This document shows positions 1-10,229 of a stretch of DNA of 64,000 nucleotides, piece by piece. The first letter of the stretch is position 1. Every line of letters begins with the position of its first letter. A model generated the notes under the pieces. The model saw only the letters and a program-made list of their open reading frames with translations, was not told the origin of the DNA and did not search any database. The translations under genes and the position numbers were made by a program. This stretch comes from Bradyrhizobium japonicum USDA 6 (GTDB taxonomy: Bacteria > Pseudomonadota > Alphaproteobacteria > Rhizobiales > Xanthobacteraceae), in contig NC_017249.1 in NCBI RefSeq assembly GCF_000284375.1, positions 8,177,001 to 8,241,000 on the forward strand, in the 5' to 3' direction.

Positions 1-1
1 G

Positions 2-529
2 GCTGCGGTTGAGCTTGCACGTGAGGGCGCGAGCTTTATCACCGCAAACTGTGGATTCATGGTCCGGTACCAGGAAGCGGTGCGAGCGGCGGTCGACATT
101 CCTGTTTGCCTGTCCCCGCTTGTTCTAGCACCTTTCTTGGAGCGGATGCTTCCGCCGACTAAATCAGTCGGGATTATTACGGCCAAGGCGCCCTTTACTC
201 CGGATCTGCTGGAAGCGGCCGGCATTTTACCTGATTGTAGGCGCGTCTCTATCGTCGGGCTCGAAAAATCACCGTCATTTGCATCTGTTATTCTGAACGC
301 GACAGCTAACATGGACGTCGATGCCGTCGAGGCCGAAACAGTTCGAGCTGCTCTGGATTTGCAAGCTAAGCGACCAGATATAGGTGTGTTTTTGCTCGAG
401 TGTTCTGAGCTTCCGCCCTACGCCGCGGCGGTCCAGAGAGCGACCGGCGTGCCGGTCTTTGATTACACCTCCATGGTCGAATTCTTCGTCAGGGGAGTAG
501 TCCCTCGTCGTTTCTATGGGATCACTTAA
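2..529 (+). CDS. Aspartate/glutamate racemase family protein (5' end outside window)
   Basis: The reading frame is open from base 2, so the start lies upstream of the window; 175 residues are visible. The product belongs to the Asp/Glu/hydantoin racemase fold, in which two cysteines act as acid and base on either face of the substrate. One candidate cysteine is in TANCGF near the visible N-terminus and the other in LLECSELPP near the C-terminus. It is a clear paralogue of the gene at 810-1529 on the opposite strand: both have a CGF segment, a VxxSPL/VMSSL segment and an EC(S/A) segment. The two genes converge across about 280 bp. The exact substrate (aspartate, hydantoin, maleate or similar) cannot be told from sequence. 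The nearby aminotransferase and transporter genes suggest amino-acid-related catabolism. Confidence 0.75.
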   Translation, partial: AAVELAREGASFITANCGFMVRYQEAVRAAVDIPVCLSPLVLAPFLERMLPPTKSVGIITAKAPFTPDLLEAAGILPDCRRVSIVGLEKSPSFASVILNATANMDVDAVEAETVRAALDLQAKRPDIGVFLLECSELPPYAAAVQRATGVPVFDYTSMVEFFVRGVVPRRFYGIT

Positions 530-809
530 AAGTCAGACCGTGCGCGTTGGCAGCATGAGAGGTGATGCTCGCATCGCCCTAGAACCTGATTCCAAACTCT
601 ATTCTGAGCGGACGCTTGCGCGAATGTTCGCAAGATGAGTGGGCGATGCCAATACGGCGTCGCGCTCTTGATTGTTCAATCATCGGAGGGCGGGTGAGCA
701 CGACCAGAGAAAGCGAGGGCCGCAGCACCCGTTTTAAGCAAGCGGACGCTTGAAGACGATGGGCATCTCGCTTTGATGCACCTCTAAGTGACCAGGCGAC
801 CCCCGTGAG

Positions 810-1529
810 CTATCCCGCCGTCCAGCCGGTGGAGGCCATTGTGATGCGGCAAAGGTCAGTGATGTCGTAGACGGGTAGCTTCGCCGTACGACGAACATAG
901 GCCGCAACGGTCGGGAATGCTGCGCATTCGAACAGGATCGTCGATATTTCTGGATGGGCGCTTCGGAGCCGTTGGATGCAGGCCATGACATCGGTTTCAA
1001 TTGCGGCGACATCCGTAGGCGGAGGAGGATTCTTCAATTCGTCATGCCAGAACTTACCGCCCTCGATACCGCCAATCACGACCCTCGCGCGTTCATTCGG
1101 ATCTTCCAGTCCGAGCAGATCTTCGCCGCAATGTGTCGAGTCGTAAGTTAGGACGGCAATCTTCGCCGAGCGCGGTAACTGCCGGAGCAGTGACGGCAGC
1201 AGGAGCAAGCTCGACATGACTACGGGCACGGTCACAGACGCAGCCACTGCGGACTGATGCCGGATAGAGAAGCCACACGTTGAGCTTATTGCGACAGCGC
1301 CGCGCTCGGCTAAGCGCTGAGCTGCTGCAACGAATGCCGGCTCCAACGCTGGATCTCCGCGAACGACGTTCTCCACCCAGGCTCCGGCAACGGTTTCCCA
1401 GATTACCGGGAAATCAAAGGTTCTCGGATGCAATACCGCGCCAGGCGCGGGCGTTGGTGGTGTTGCGCCGGGCGCTAGGCCGCGCTCGAGGTGAAGAATG
1501 CCCAGTGAGGGTAGAGTTTGCGAGGTCAT
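810..1529 (-). CDS. Aspartate/glutamate racemase family protein
   Basis: This gene encodes 239 residues, the usual length for the Asp/Glu/hydantoin racemase superfamily. The N-terminus SLGILHLERGLAPG resembles the first strand of the fold. The candidate catalytic cysteines are in SSTCGFS (about residue 85) and in LFECAAFP (about residue 200). It is paralogous to the truncated gene at the left edge of the window, but oriented towards it. The start codon at 1529 is preceded by GAGG lying directly against it, so the ribosome site is weak. The substrate is unknown. No frame-breaking change is visible and the gene appears intact. Confidence 0.75.
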   Translation of the reverse strand: MTSQTLPSLGILHLERGLAPGATPPTPAPGAVLHPRTFDFPVIWETVAGAWVENVVRGDPALEPAFVAAAQRLAERGAVAISSTCGFSIRHQSAVAASVTVPVVMSSLLLLPSLLRQLPRSAKIAVLTYDSTHCGEDLLGLEDPNERARVVIGGIEGGKFWHDELKNPPPPTDVAAIETDVMACIQRLRSAHPEISTILFECAAFPTVAAYVRRTAKLPVYDITDLCRITMASTGWTAG

Positions 1530-1739
1530 CCTCAGGATCCTAATGCAGATCGAAGCACGTTACGCGCAGTTTTTCTCTTGCGTTCACCGAATATCGCAGG
1601 AAAAGGATCGAGCGATGGAATCGCGGCGACCTTCCACTGCAGGCTCGCAGTGTTGTATTGCTAGGTGGCAGCCCGGAAGTTCTGGCAAGCGTCAAAGTCA
1701 GCCCCATCGTCGGATCGGTTGGGTGAGGATCGGATCGTC

Positions 1740-2330
1740 TGTTGAGCACGTCATCGTAAAAGCGGCTGATGCCGCGCATCATGCAGCTCTTGATCATATG
1801 TTCGGGAAAGGAGGTCCAGCCGTTGACCGCGGTATGAATATTATCCTCGTATTTGACTTCTGTCATGACGAACTCTTTGCTTTGCCCTGCGTCAACCCGA
1901 CGCTCGACCTGGCCAACAAGATCCTCCATCTGCTGACGGAAGTGTTTGACTTCGGCGGTGCCGCACACATTCCCGTGTCCCGGTACAATGTATCGGACGT
2001 CCAGCGCTTCAATCACTCCAACGGCCCAATCCAACCGTAGGTATCGGCATCCAGGAACGATGGTAACCCGCTTCGCACATGAGATCGCCAACGAAGGCAA
2101 TCCCCTGGTGCGGAATAACGGCGATAATTGAACTGGGAGCGTATCCAGAGAGCGGATGAGTTCAAAGTTAATCCGCCCACGTCCAGGAACATGAGGTCCG
2201 TGACGGTCAAGGTCGGGACCCTTGGGGACATATCCCGGAAACGGTATTTCATTCCCGAAGGTTCCAAGATCTCCAAAGTCGCGCGAAAGCCTTGATGACC
2301 CTCGATTGCGACATGTACCGCCCGGTGTAC
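1740..2330 (-). pseudogene. Metallo-beta-lactamase-fold hydrolase, frameshifted remnant
   Basis: The minus strand encodes recognisable pieces of an MBL-fold hydrolase in different frames. The upstream piece reads RVPTLTVTDLMFLDVGG. A middle piece reads IIAVIPHQGIAFVGDLMC. The distal piece reads LDWAVGVIEALDVRYIVPGHG and runs into a helical C-terminal domain ending near 1740. The PGHG motif supplies one of the metal-binding histidines of this family. The HxHxDH motif of the N-terminal half is not seen. At least two frame changes separate the pieces, so no functional protein is expected. The gene lies head to head with the decayed CoA-transferase at 2424-4353, and the two may once have belonged to one catabolic cluster. 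Confidence 0.65.
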
Positions 2331-2423
2331 GTATGAGAGACAATCTCCCCCGCATGATGCGCTCCGCCGCGAGTGGCGCGCCTTCGAGTCCGTCGTCGCC
2401 CGTCCGCGGGGTGTTAAACGGAT

Positions 2424-4353
2424 ATGGGACTGAACCGATACTTTGCGGCGCTGCCCCTCGCCTCCGCCTATGGTGCCGTGATCGCCGCATCGGCCACGGC
2501 GCTGGCCCTTCAGGCGCGGGAACGCAGCGGTGTCGGTGACCACATCAAAGTACCGCTCATCTGCGCAGCCACGGAGGCCCTCGCGTACACGCGGCGGCTC
2601 AAACCGCAGTTGCTGATGGATTCAGGACCTTCAGGATACCTTCTATCGAAAGGGTGGCTACAGGTGCAAGGACGGGCGGATGTTCTCCGTAACCTACCCC
2701 GGCACCACAACCTTCATACAAGGCGCTGCCTGCAGGGCCTCGGGATCTGCGACGGCCTCGTTGCCGAAAGGTTGGTCAGGCGATTCCTAACTTCCCACGC
2801 GCGAATGGAAATCGGATCACCTTCTAAGCGTCTGGCCATTGCCTCGCCACTGCAGACAAGATCATCGCGCGGATGAAGGCCGCGTTCCTGACCCGCCCTT
2901 CGGCGGAGTGGGAACACATCTTCCGGGAACACCGCATTGCAGCAGCCCACAGAATTCCCTAGGAGAGTGGCTGCATCATGAACACGCCTTGTCTGCGGGT
3001 CTGTTGGTGACCGACCCAGAATATGGACCGATGACCCGGCCTGGACCTGTGTGCTGGACGCAGGATAGCGGAGAAGCAATGTTAAATCCGATGCCCCGCC
3101 GATGGGTGGCGGCCGGCGAGGCCGGCGCTGCACTCTCGGCGCCCCCTGCGCAGCGATCAGTGCCCCGGATAGGCCAAGAACTGTCGGGATAGCTCGACGG
3201 CTTACGGGTTCTCGACATGGCCAATGTCATTGCCGATCGGCACACGGCATTCTACCTGGCCCGCTTCGCCGCGGAGGTGATCAAGATCGCCCCGGTGCGA
3301 TCCCATTATCATGCCGGCTTCAACGTCGTCATAGCGATGTTCAACATGCCGGAAAGCAGTCGGCGCAGCTTGACATCACCGCGCCAAGAGGCGTGAGGTC
3401 TTCGAGAGGCTGTCAAACCGGTCGACGTCATCGTCTGGAACGCAACCGACCGAGACGTCAATCGCAGGGGGCTGGATAGGAAGAGCCTGGAGACGCTCAA
3501 TCCAAACGTGATCTTCTGTCAGGTCGATTGCTTTGGCGGCCCACGCCGTGGTTCGCGCAGCGACGACCTAGGCTACGACGACATCGCCCGGGCAGTGAGC
3601 GGAATCATGCTCAGGTTTGGCGGTTCATCGGAAACTCCCGAAGGCACGCGCACTTGGGGACGATCGACGCCTTGGGTGCATATAGCTTGGCTCTGGGCGT
3701 TGCGGCCGCGTTGTACCAGAAGTCGAAAATCGGCCGGGTGTGGCGACCCAGGAGGTCGCTGACGGCACTCTCGGGCCTGCTGCAGATCCCTATTGCGACG
3801 ACTTTCCAGGGCGGCAGCCATTTGACGAACCCGTCGGTCCTGATGCCAAGGGCTTCAGCGCACTGGCGCGCCCCTACGTGGCGAGCTGTCGCCGACAGCA
3901 TCATGTTGAACGACCTCGTAAGCGACTTGCCTCGGCTTGCGAGAGTCGATGGTTTGCAAGGGATCGCCGGCGCAGGACAAGTCGGTGTTCCTTGCCGCGG
4001 CGATCGGACAGGTCACTGCACAAGAATGGGTGTCGAGATTGAATGCGCCAGATACTGGCGTGGCAATCTGCGGGAGCATCAATGCGATACGTTCTGAAAA
4101 TTGTCGCCCGGCGGATGCCGCGCCGGGAACCGACCGAGGCAGCTTCTCCATTTCGAGATACCCCGACCACCCGAGCAGCCATTCGGTCCACAGCTCGACC
4201 CCTATGCCGTTCGACCGGCGGTCGAGAAAGTCTATGCGCTTGCCCCCGCCCAGAAATACGGCGCCGTCTACTCGAATTATCCTACTGTGTTTGGAATACA
4301 CCGACGCCGACATCGACGCGCTGCTCGCCGCCGGCGATGTCAGAGAGAGTTGA
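2424..4353 (+). pseudogene. CaiB/BaiF-type CoA-transferase, multiply frameshifted
   Basis: About 1.9 kb of the plus strand carries, in order but in changing frames, segments typical of class III (CaiB/BaiF) CoA-transferases. These include SAYGAVIAASATALALQARE at 2470-2530, GLRVLDMANVIADRHTAFYL with RFAAEVIKI at 3200-3290, VIFCQVDCFGGPRRGSRSD at about 3510-3560, GYDDIARAVSGIMLRFGGS at about 3572-3625, GTIDALGAYSLALGVAAALY at 3660-3720, and a terminal YTDADIDALLAAGDV near 4300-4340. The order suggests a double-domain enzyme of the kind formed by two fused transferase halves. Many frameshifts separate the segments, so the gene is dead. Confidence 0.75.
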
Positions 4354-4556
4354 AGTCGCGAGTACTCGCCGAGCTGAACTCTCCTGGTGATGCCGGTCCG
4401 CCTTGCCGATGACCCGCGTCTGCGAACCGGTCTTTGTGTCGGGGTACGCAGCTGGCGTCCGGCCAGTCGCATTCAAGTGTGAAGAGGTCCCGCGCGGCCG
4501 AAGCCGGTCATGAGCGTGAGCGTCACGTCGCCAAGGCGCCATTCGGAACTGCGATT

Positions 4557-5522
4557 TCAATAGCCACGTTGCAGGTCTATAACATTTTTCAAGGCCTGCC
4601 CGCTTAGCAAGCGCTCAATGTTGTCGGCCAATATGGGGAATACTCGATCGGTATAGTTTGGCTGTGTCCCCGACACATGCGGCGTCACGATTACGTTTGG
4701 CAGGTCCCATAACGGGCTGTTGTGCGGCAAAGGCTCCTGCTCGAACACGTCGAGCATCGCACCAGCGATCGCATTTGTCTGCAAGGCCTTTATGAGCTCT
4801 GCCTCGACAACTGCGTTTCCCCGCCCGATATTGATGAGAAATGCGTCGGACCGCATGCGTGCGATCTCAGGTGCGCCTATAAGGCCGGTCGTATCCGGCG
4901 TTGCCGGCAGTGCGAGGACCACAAAATCACAGAGCGGCAGTAGATTGTGTAGCGCATCCAAGGAGAACAGCCTGTCGACGACGTCGATCGGAACTGACGT
5001 ATCGCGCTTCAAGCCGAATACAGTCATGCCGGCGCCCTTGGCACGACGAGCAATAGTCGTACCGATAGAACCCAGCCCTACGACACCGAGCGTCTTCTCT
5101 GCTAGAGGAGCCACAGGGCGTGGGATCCACTTGCGCTCCGATTGCTCACGCAGAAATCGCATAAAGTCCCAATGGAGCATTGTGACACCGCCCATCACAA
5201 AATCAGCGATGCCCTCACCATGCAGGCCCCTCACATTGGTCACAACGATGCGGCCGATCAGTTGATCGCGGATGGGGAGCATTGACTCGACTCCCGCCGC
5301 AGCGGACTGGATCCAGCGTAGATTCTTCGCTTGACATAACAGCTCAGGCGAAATGCGAGATGCCAACAGTGCATCCGCCTGGCCAATATTTTCTTCGAGG
5401 CTACGGCGGTTCGCCGCCTCAATCGCACGGACGTGGGGGAAGCGCTTCGCTATGAGTCGGGCATATACGTCGGCATCTGGGTCGTTGAGGAGAATGGTAA
5501 GAGAGGGGCTGTCGCCGGGCAT
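4557..5522 (-). CDS. D-2-hydroxyacid dehydrogenase
   Basis: This is a 321-residue NAD(P)-dependent D-isomer-specific 2-hydroxyacid dehydrogenase, which interconverts 2-oxoacids and D-2-hydroxyacids. The Rossmann motif GLGSIG is at about residues 149-154. The catalytic triad positions are Arg in NIGRGN (about 234), Glu in EQEP (about 263) and His in TPHVSG (about 282). The N-terminal substrate domain has the GVES loop near residue 77. It is downstream of, and in the same direction as, the aminotransferase and semialdehyde dehydrogenase genes, but about 450 bp separate them. It may reduce or oxidise an oxoacid made by those enzymes; this is an inference. It is only distantly similar to the second dehydrogenase at 20719-21675. 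Confidence 0.88.
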   Translation of the reverse strand: MPGDSPSLTILLNDPDADVYARLIAKRFPHVRAIEAANRRSLEENIGQADALLASRISPELLCQAKNLRWIQSAAAGVESMLPIRDQLIGRIVVTNVRGLHGEGIADFVMGGVTMLHWDFMRFLREQSERKWIPRPVAPLAEKTLGVVGLGSIGTTIARRAKGAGMTVFGLKRDTSVPIDVVDRLFSLDALHNLLPLCDFVVLALPATPDTTGLIGAPEIARMRSDAFLINIGRGNAVVEAELIKALQTNAIAGAMLDVFEQEPLPHNSPLWDLPNVIVTPHVSGTQPNYTDRVFPILADNIERLLSGQALKNVIDLQRGY

Positions 5523-5975
5523 CTCGGTCTGGATCCTTTGTTGCGGTTAAACTCAGAATGGTCGGATGTTGGCGATTCGTTCGGCTGCAAAATGATTTGG
5601 GCTACGACAGCCAACAGGTCGGGCATTGCCGGTCTCAGCGGTAGCCCGGGTCGCTTTTGTCGAAAATCGCAGCAAACGTCGCAAATGGCTCATTCGGCAA
5701 GCATTCTCTCACGCGCGGCGCTACGCTAGAGCTCTCGATTGCTGATATGTCGAGGCGTCTCCGCGGCCGCAGAGAAACGACTATCCGTTGAGGCGCATGC
5801 AAGTCTGGCTACCCGCAAACAATTCCGCGTCGATGTCGGCGAGGGAGAACTCCACGACGAAACTCGCTACGGACGGATCGGCGGCCTTGCGGAGAGCTTC
5901 CTGCGACATAGAAGCCTGCCAGATCCGCTCATGCGAGTCGTCGGCATGCGATTCACCCGTGTTCGAGAGTCCACC
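5523..5975. other. Intergenic, no gene recognised
   Basis: About 450 bp between the 2-hydroxyacid dehydrogenase and the aminotransferase. Short open frames are present on both strands but none has a family signature or a convincing ribosome site. Confidence 0.5.
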
Positions 5976-7376
5976 TCAAGCCATGGCAGCATCTTTGGCG
6001 AGCTCATCCATGACTTGCTTCGTCGCTCGATAGGCCAACTCGACGATCTCGTCGATCTCCGCTTCGGAGACGACGAGAGGCGGAGCAAACCCTAGAATGT
6101 CGCCGTGTGGCATCGCTCGTGCAATGAGCCCCCGATCACGAGCAGCCTTGGAGATGCGGGCGCCCACCTTGAGCTGCGCATCGAATCGCCGCTTTGACTG
6201 CCGATCCGCCACGAATTCGATCGCGCCAAGTAGCCCCACACCGCGCACCTCACCGACGATTTCGAGCTGCGCAAATCGCTCCTTGAGCCGCTTCTGAAAG
6301 TGTGCGCCTACGACTCTCGCCCTGTCGCTAAGTCTTTCATTTTCGACGATATCGAGGACCGCGTTGGCGGCGGCTGCCGCGATTGGATGGCCAGAATAGG
6401 TGTAGCCGTGCGAGAATGCCCCGATGCGATCCGCGGCTTCCTCCATCACTGCATAAACTCTCTCGCCAACAATGGCTCCCGAGAGTGGCACGTACCCAGA
6501 CGTCAACCCTTTGGCGACCGTCACCAGGTCTGGCTCCATTCCGTACAAAGTGCTGCCAAAGTCAGCGCCGGTTCGCCCAAAGCCACAAATGACCTCATCC
6601 GCGATCAGAAGGATGTCGTAACGCCTCAGCACAGCCTGAACTTCGCGCCAATAGCCCGCCGGCGGCGGTGTTATACCGCCCGTGCCAAGCACCGGCTCGC
6701 CAATGAAGGCGCCGATCGTCTCCGGCCCCTCCCGTACGATCAGCTGTTCGAGCTCGGCCGCACGCCTCCGAGAAAAGTCCTCTTCTGTCTCGCCCGGCTC
6801 GGCGCCCCAATAATGGTGCGGGGTCCCCGTGTGCAGGATGCCCGGGAAGGGAAGATCCATATGATCATGGTAGAACGACATCCCGGTCATCGAACCGGAG
6901 ATCACTGAGCAGCCGTGATAACCGCGCTCGCGCGAGATGATCTTCTTCTTCTTGGGATGACCCCGCAGATTATTGTAGTACCAGACGAGCTTGGCCTGGG
7001 TCTCGTTAGCGTCCGACCCTGACAAGCCGAAGAATACTTTACTTGGTTTTCCCGGAGCCATTCGCACGAGACGATTTGCGAGTTTGGCCAACTCGTCGGT
7101 GGTGTGCGCCGCATACGTATGATAGTATGCGAGTTTGTAAGCTTGCCGCGCAATGGCCTCCGCCACCTCGGTCCGGCCGTATCCAATGTTTACGCAGTAG
7201 AGACCAGCAAAGGCGTCAATGTAAGTATGGCCCTGCGCGTCTTCGATGCGGATACCCTTCCCTCCTGTAACGATTGTCGGGTCACCCGCTTGTCCGCTCG
7301 CAAACTCCTTGAGCTGAGTGAATGGGTGCAGAACACTCGAACGATCCAGCTCGGCGATGGCCTTAAGGTCAGACAT
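5976..7376 (-). CDS. Class III (omega-type) PLP aminotransferase
   Basis: This is a 466-residue fold-type I aminotransferase of class III. It transfers an amino group from an omega-amino acid or amine to an oxoacid such as pyruvate. The Schiff-base lysine is in TVAKGLTSGYVPL (about residue 289), and the Asp that holds the pyridine nitrogen is in LIADEV (about 260). The cofactor phosphate loop GLSGSDANE is near 117-125, and YHGCS follows at about 153. I chose the ATG at 7376 because GGAGAG lies 7 bases upstream and the protein then starts MSDLKAIAELDRS; the frame is open further upstream but that part overlaps the neighbouring gene. The gene follows the aldehyde dehydrogenase by 11 bp, so the two form an operon fitting stepwise breakdown of GABA, beta-alanine or a polyamine-derived amine. 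Confidence 0.9.
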   Translation of the reverse strand: MSDLKAIAELDRSSVLHPFTQLKEFASGQAGDPTIVTGGKGIRIEDAQGHTYIDAFAGLYCVNIGYGRTEVAEAIARQAYKLAYYHTYAAHTTDELAKLANRLVRMAPGKPSKVFFGLSGSDANETQAKLVWYYNNLRGHPKKKKIISRERGYHGCSVISGSMTGMSFYHDHMDLPFPGILHTGTPHHYWGAEPGETEEDFSRRRAAELEQLIVREGPETIGAFIGEPVLGTGGITPPPAGYWREVQAVLRRYDILLIADEVICGFGRTGADFGSTLYGMEPDLVTVAKGLTSGYVPLSGAIVGERVYAVMEEAADRIGAFSHGYTYSGHPIAAAAANAVLDIVENERLSDRARVVGAHFQKRLKERFAQLEIVGEVRGVGLLGAIEFVADRQSKRRFDAQLKVGARISKAARDRGLIARAMPHGDILGFAPPLVVSEAEIDEIVELAYRATKQVMDELAKDAAMA

Positions 7377-7387
7377 TCCGCACTCTC

Positions 7388-8866
7388 CTAGCCCGTCAAA
7401 TCGCCGAAGCAGACGTACTTCAGCTCCATATATTCTGCCAATCCGTGCCGCGATCCTTCGCGACCAAGCCCAGACTGCTTCCATCCGCCAAAGGGAATCG
7501 GCGGGCCAGTGAACGATGCGGTATTGATTCCAATCATTCCGCACTCGAGTTGCTCCGAAAGCCTGAGCGCTCGGCGCAGGTTGTCGGTGTAGACGTATCC
7601 AGCCAGCCCCATCTCGTTCGCGTTGGCGCGTGCGACGACCTCGTCTTCAGAGTCGAAGGGCAGCACGGCCGCCACGGGCCCAAACGTCTCCTCATGTGCG
7701 ATGAGCATCTCTTCGGTTACATCGCTCAGCAGCGTCGGAGCAACAAAGTTTTCGCCCAGTTCATCGCCTAGCTTTGGGGAGAAAACCCGCGCCCCCTTTG
7801 CCGCCGCGTCACTGATTTGGGCCCTGCATTTGTTAGCTACCGCCGCCTTCGTCATCGGCCCAATATCCGTTGTAGCGTCCAGGCCATGACCAACCCTGAG
7901 CTTGGAAATTGCCGCAGCAAAGGAGTCGATGAAGTCGCTATAGATGCGTCTTTGTACGTAGATGCGGTTAGCTGCCAAGCAGTCCTGGCCGGACGTCGCG
8001 AACTTGGCGGCCATCACGCCTCTGACGGTTTTGCGAAGATCGACATCATCAAAGACGAGAAAGGGCGCATGCCCTCCGAGCTCGAGCGACACTTTCTTCA
8101 CGGTCGCAGCGGATCCTTCCAGCAATAGGCGACCGACTTGAGTAGAACCCGTGAAGGAAAGGGCACGTATCCTCGTGTCTTCCAACAAGGACGCCGAAAG
8201 TTCGATGGGATCACCAACCAGCACCTGAAACACGCCAGGCGGGACACCTGCTTCTTCGGCGAGTCGGGCCACAGCAAGAGCAGATAGAGGGGTCTCGGGG
8301 GCAGGTTTCACGATGATAGGGCAGCCGGCGGCAAGGGCTGCTCCGGCCTTTCGTGTAATCATGGCAACCGGAAAGTTCCAAGGCGTGATCGCAGCGGAGA
8401 CGCCGATTGGCTGCATACGCACCTGAAGCAAACTTCCAGGCTTATGACTGGGGATGGTCTCTCCGTAGGCTCGCTCGCCCTCCGCCGCGAACCAGTCGAG
8501 GAACCCGGCACCGTACGTAATCTCGTGGCGAGACTCAGAAAGCGGCTTGCCCTGCTCGCTCGTGACCAGGACGGCGAGGTCATCCGAATGCTCGAGCATC
8601 AACCTGGCCCATGACCTAAGTATCGCCCCACGGGTCGCCGGCAAAAGCGCTCGCCAGGAGCCGAACGCAGTCTCAGCTGATGTGACCGCGAGGTTTACGT
8701 CTCCGGCGCTGCAGCGGCTAACCTCCGCAATATCCTCCTCGGTAGCTGGATCGACGACAGTGTCCGTCGAGGCCTTCGTTACCCATCGACCGTCAATGAG
8801 TGCGGCGCCAGCAAGGAAGTCGCGGCGCCTCACGCTTTGCAAATGTCTTTTTGCGATACCGATCAT
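7388..8866 (-). CDS. gabD: NAD(P)-dependent succinate-semialdehyde dehydrogenase family protein
   Basis: This 492-residue aldehyde dehydrogenase oxidises a semialdehyde to the acid. The catalytic Cys is in TSGQDCLAANR (about residue 296) and the general-base Glu in LELGGHAP (about 262). The oxyanion Asn is in TPWNFP (about 164). The SFTGST cofactor loop is at about 237. The overall sequence resembles GabD-type succinate-semialdehyde dehydrogenases, but substrate choice is not proven. The ATG at 8866 gives the family length; the frame is open further upstream into the regulatory gap. The pairing with the class III aminotransferase (11 bp downstream) is the classic layout of a GABA- or omega-amine-degrading operon. 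A divergent Lrp/AsnC regulator lies about 190 bp upstream. Confidence 0.88.
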   Translation of the reverse strand: MIGIAKRHLQSVRRRDFLAGAALIDGRWVTKASTDTVVDPATEEDIAEVSRCSAGDVNLAVTSAETAFGSWRALLPATRGAILRSWARLMLEHSDDLAVLVTSEQGKPLSESRHEITYGAGFLDWFAAEGERAYGETIPSHKPGSLLQVRMQPIGVSAAITPWNFPVAMITRKAGAALAAGCPIIVKPAPETPLSALAVARLAEEAGVPPGVFQVLVGDPIELSASLLEDTRIRALSFTGSTQVGRLLLEGSAATVKKVSLELGGHAPFLVFDDVDLRKTVRGVMAAKFATSGQDCLAANRIYVQRRIYSDFIDSFAAAISKLRVGHGLDATTDIGPMTKAAVANKCRAQISDAAAKGARVFSPKLGDELGENFVAPTLLSDVTEEMLIAHEETFGPVAAVLPFDSEDEVVARANANEMGLAGYVYTDNLRRALRLSEQLECGMIGINTASFTGPPIPFGGWKQSGLGREGSRHGLAEYMELKYVCFGDLTG

Positions 8867-9054
8867 GTGCGGACCGGTCTGTCGAACAGTGCCAGCTTCC
8901 ACTTGAGAGTCCTGCGCGTCATCTGTTGAAATTGTCCATGCAATCAGGCTACCTTCGATGCACGGTAGTTTGCGTCGCATTTCTGGTCGAGTGGGATGAT
9001 TTCCTGCATCACGCACTGAATTCGCGGCGATATTCACCAAGGGGGGAGCCGTTC

Positions 9055-9531
9055 ATGCAATACGATAGAATCGATGCCCGCATCCTGGAGATCGTGCAAA
9101 AGAATAACCGACTAACATCAGAGACGATCGGCGAACTTGCCGGACTTTCGGCCACGGCGTGTCAACGACGACTGAAGAGACTTCGGTGTGAGGGCATCAT
9201 CGAGTCGGACGTGTCCATCGTCTCACCGAAAGCTGTAGGACGGCCAATTCAAATGCTGGTGTTGGTGACGTTGGAGCGCGAACGTTCCGACATCATCGAC
9301 AAATTTAAGAAGGCAATCAAATCGTCAGTTGATGTCGTGAATGGGTTTTATGTGACCGGCGAAGCTGACTTTGTCCTGTACATCACGGCGCGTACCATGG
9401 AGGATTATGAGCAGTTCACGCGCCGCTTTTTCTACGAGAACGCGGACATCAAGGGCTTTAAGACAATGGTGATAATGGACCGGGTGAAGGCAGGCTTTGC
9501 CATTCCGATCGATGTTCCGACCGAGGACTAG
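9055..9531 (+). CDS. Lrp/AsnC family transcriptional regulator
   Basis: This 158-residue regulator has an N-terminal winged helix-turn-helix (about residues 5-60: DARILEIVQKNNRLTSETIG, then LAGLSATACQRRLKRL). It is followed by a RAM-type ligand-binding domain with VNGFYVTGEADFVLYI (about 95-110), where Gly and Asp line the effector pocket. The ATG at 9055 is preceded by GGGGGGAG 7 bases away, which decides the start over earlier in-frame codons. It is divergent from the semialdehyde dehydrogenase-aminotransferase operon. As usual for this family, it probably controls that operon in response to an amino acid. Confidence 0.92.
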   Translation: MQYDRIDARILEIVQKNNRLTSETIGELAGLSATACQRRLKRLRCEGIIESDVSIVSPKAVGRPIQMLVLVTLERERSDIIDKFKKAIKSSVDVVNGFYVTGEADFVLYITARTMEDYEQFTRRFFYENADIKGFKTMVIMDRVKAGFAIPIDVPTED

Positions 9532-10229
9532 TACGAATGTCCAAATGTTCTGGTGTGCTCGTCGCCCACTCGTGGTTACCCACCCTAACCGTCTCCCGTG
9601 TCCCTTCCCTAGCTGGCCCTTATAGTGTCCGAAGCGGCACCGCCTAGGATAAACTCATACGAAAGTCGCGGCGGGCTGCTTGGAACGCTCGCCTGTCGCG
9701 TCCAGTATCGCGTGAGGCGAAACGGCCAGATCAGGTGCAGAAGTTAAACCGGCGATGCGCCTCAGCCTATCAATCCATCCAAGCAGAGGGAGTGGGTAAC
9801 GTACACCGCCTACACGTTTGTGGGCTCGTGGTTTACTGGTCTGGACGAGGGCAGCGATAGCCCTGAGGTCGGAAAGACCGAAGCTAATCGGCTGGCCTGC
9901 CGCAAGGAACGTCAAGCGGCTCAAGCCTCATCCAGTGCGTCACCCCTTGGTTTGTGACAGAGAACGCGCAGATGAGTCGATGTATGGCTACTCAAAGCGC
10001 GATCTCTGGCGACCAATCTGAGCAGGCGAACCCATGTATGGGCTTCCTCGAACTGACAGTATCGAAGACTGCTCGAGCCGTCCTCCCGACAAGATATCAT
10101 CCGCGGAGCAGCGGCAAGCAAAAGCGGTGGGGCAAGCTGTACGGGTCTATCCGGCTGCCTACCCCACTCCTTCGACAGACGAGACCGCCGCCGAGAATCC
10201 GCAAAGTGCGCACAAGCGATGACGGCAAC
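9532..10229. other. Intergenic, no gene recognised
   Basis: About 700 bp between the convergent regulator and ABC transporter genes. The longest open frame (minus strand, 9655-9924) has no recognisable family signature, and no clear terminator hairpin was seen. Confidence 0.5.
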
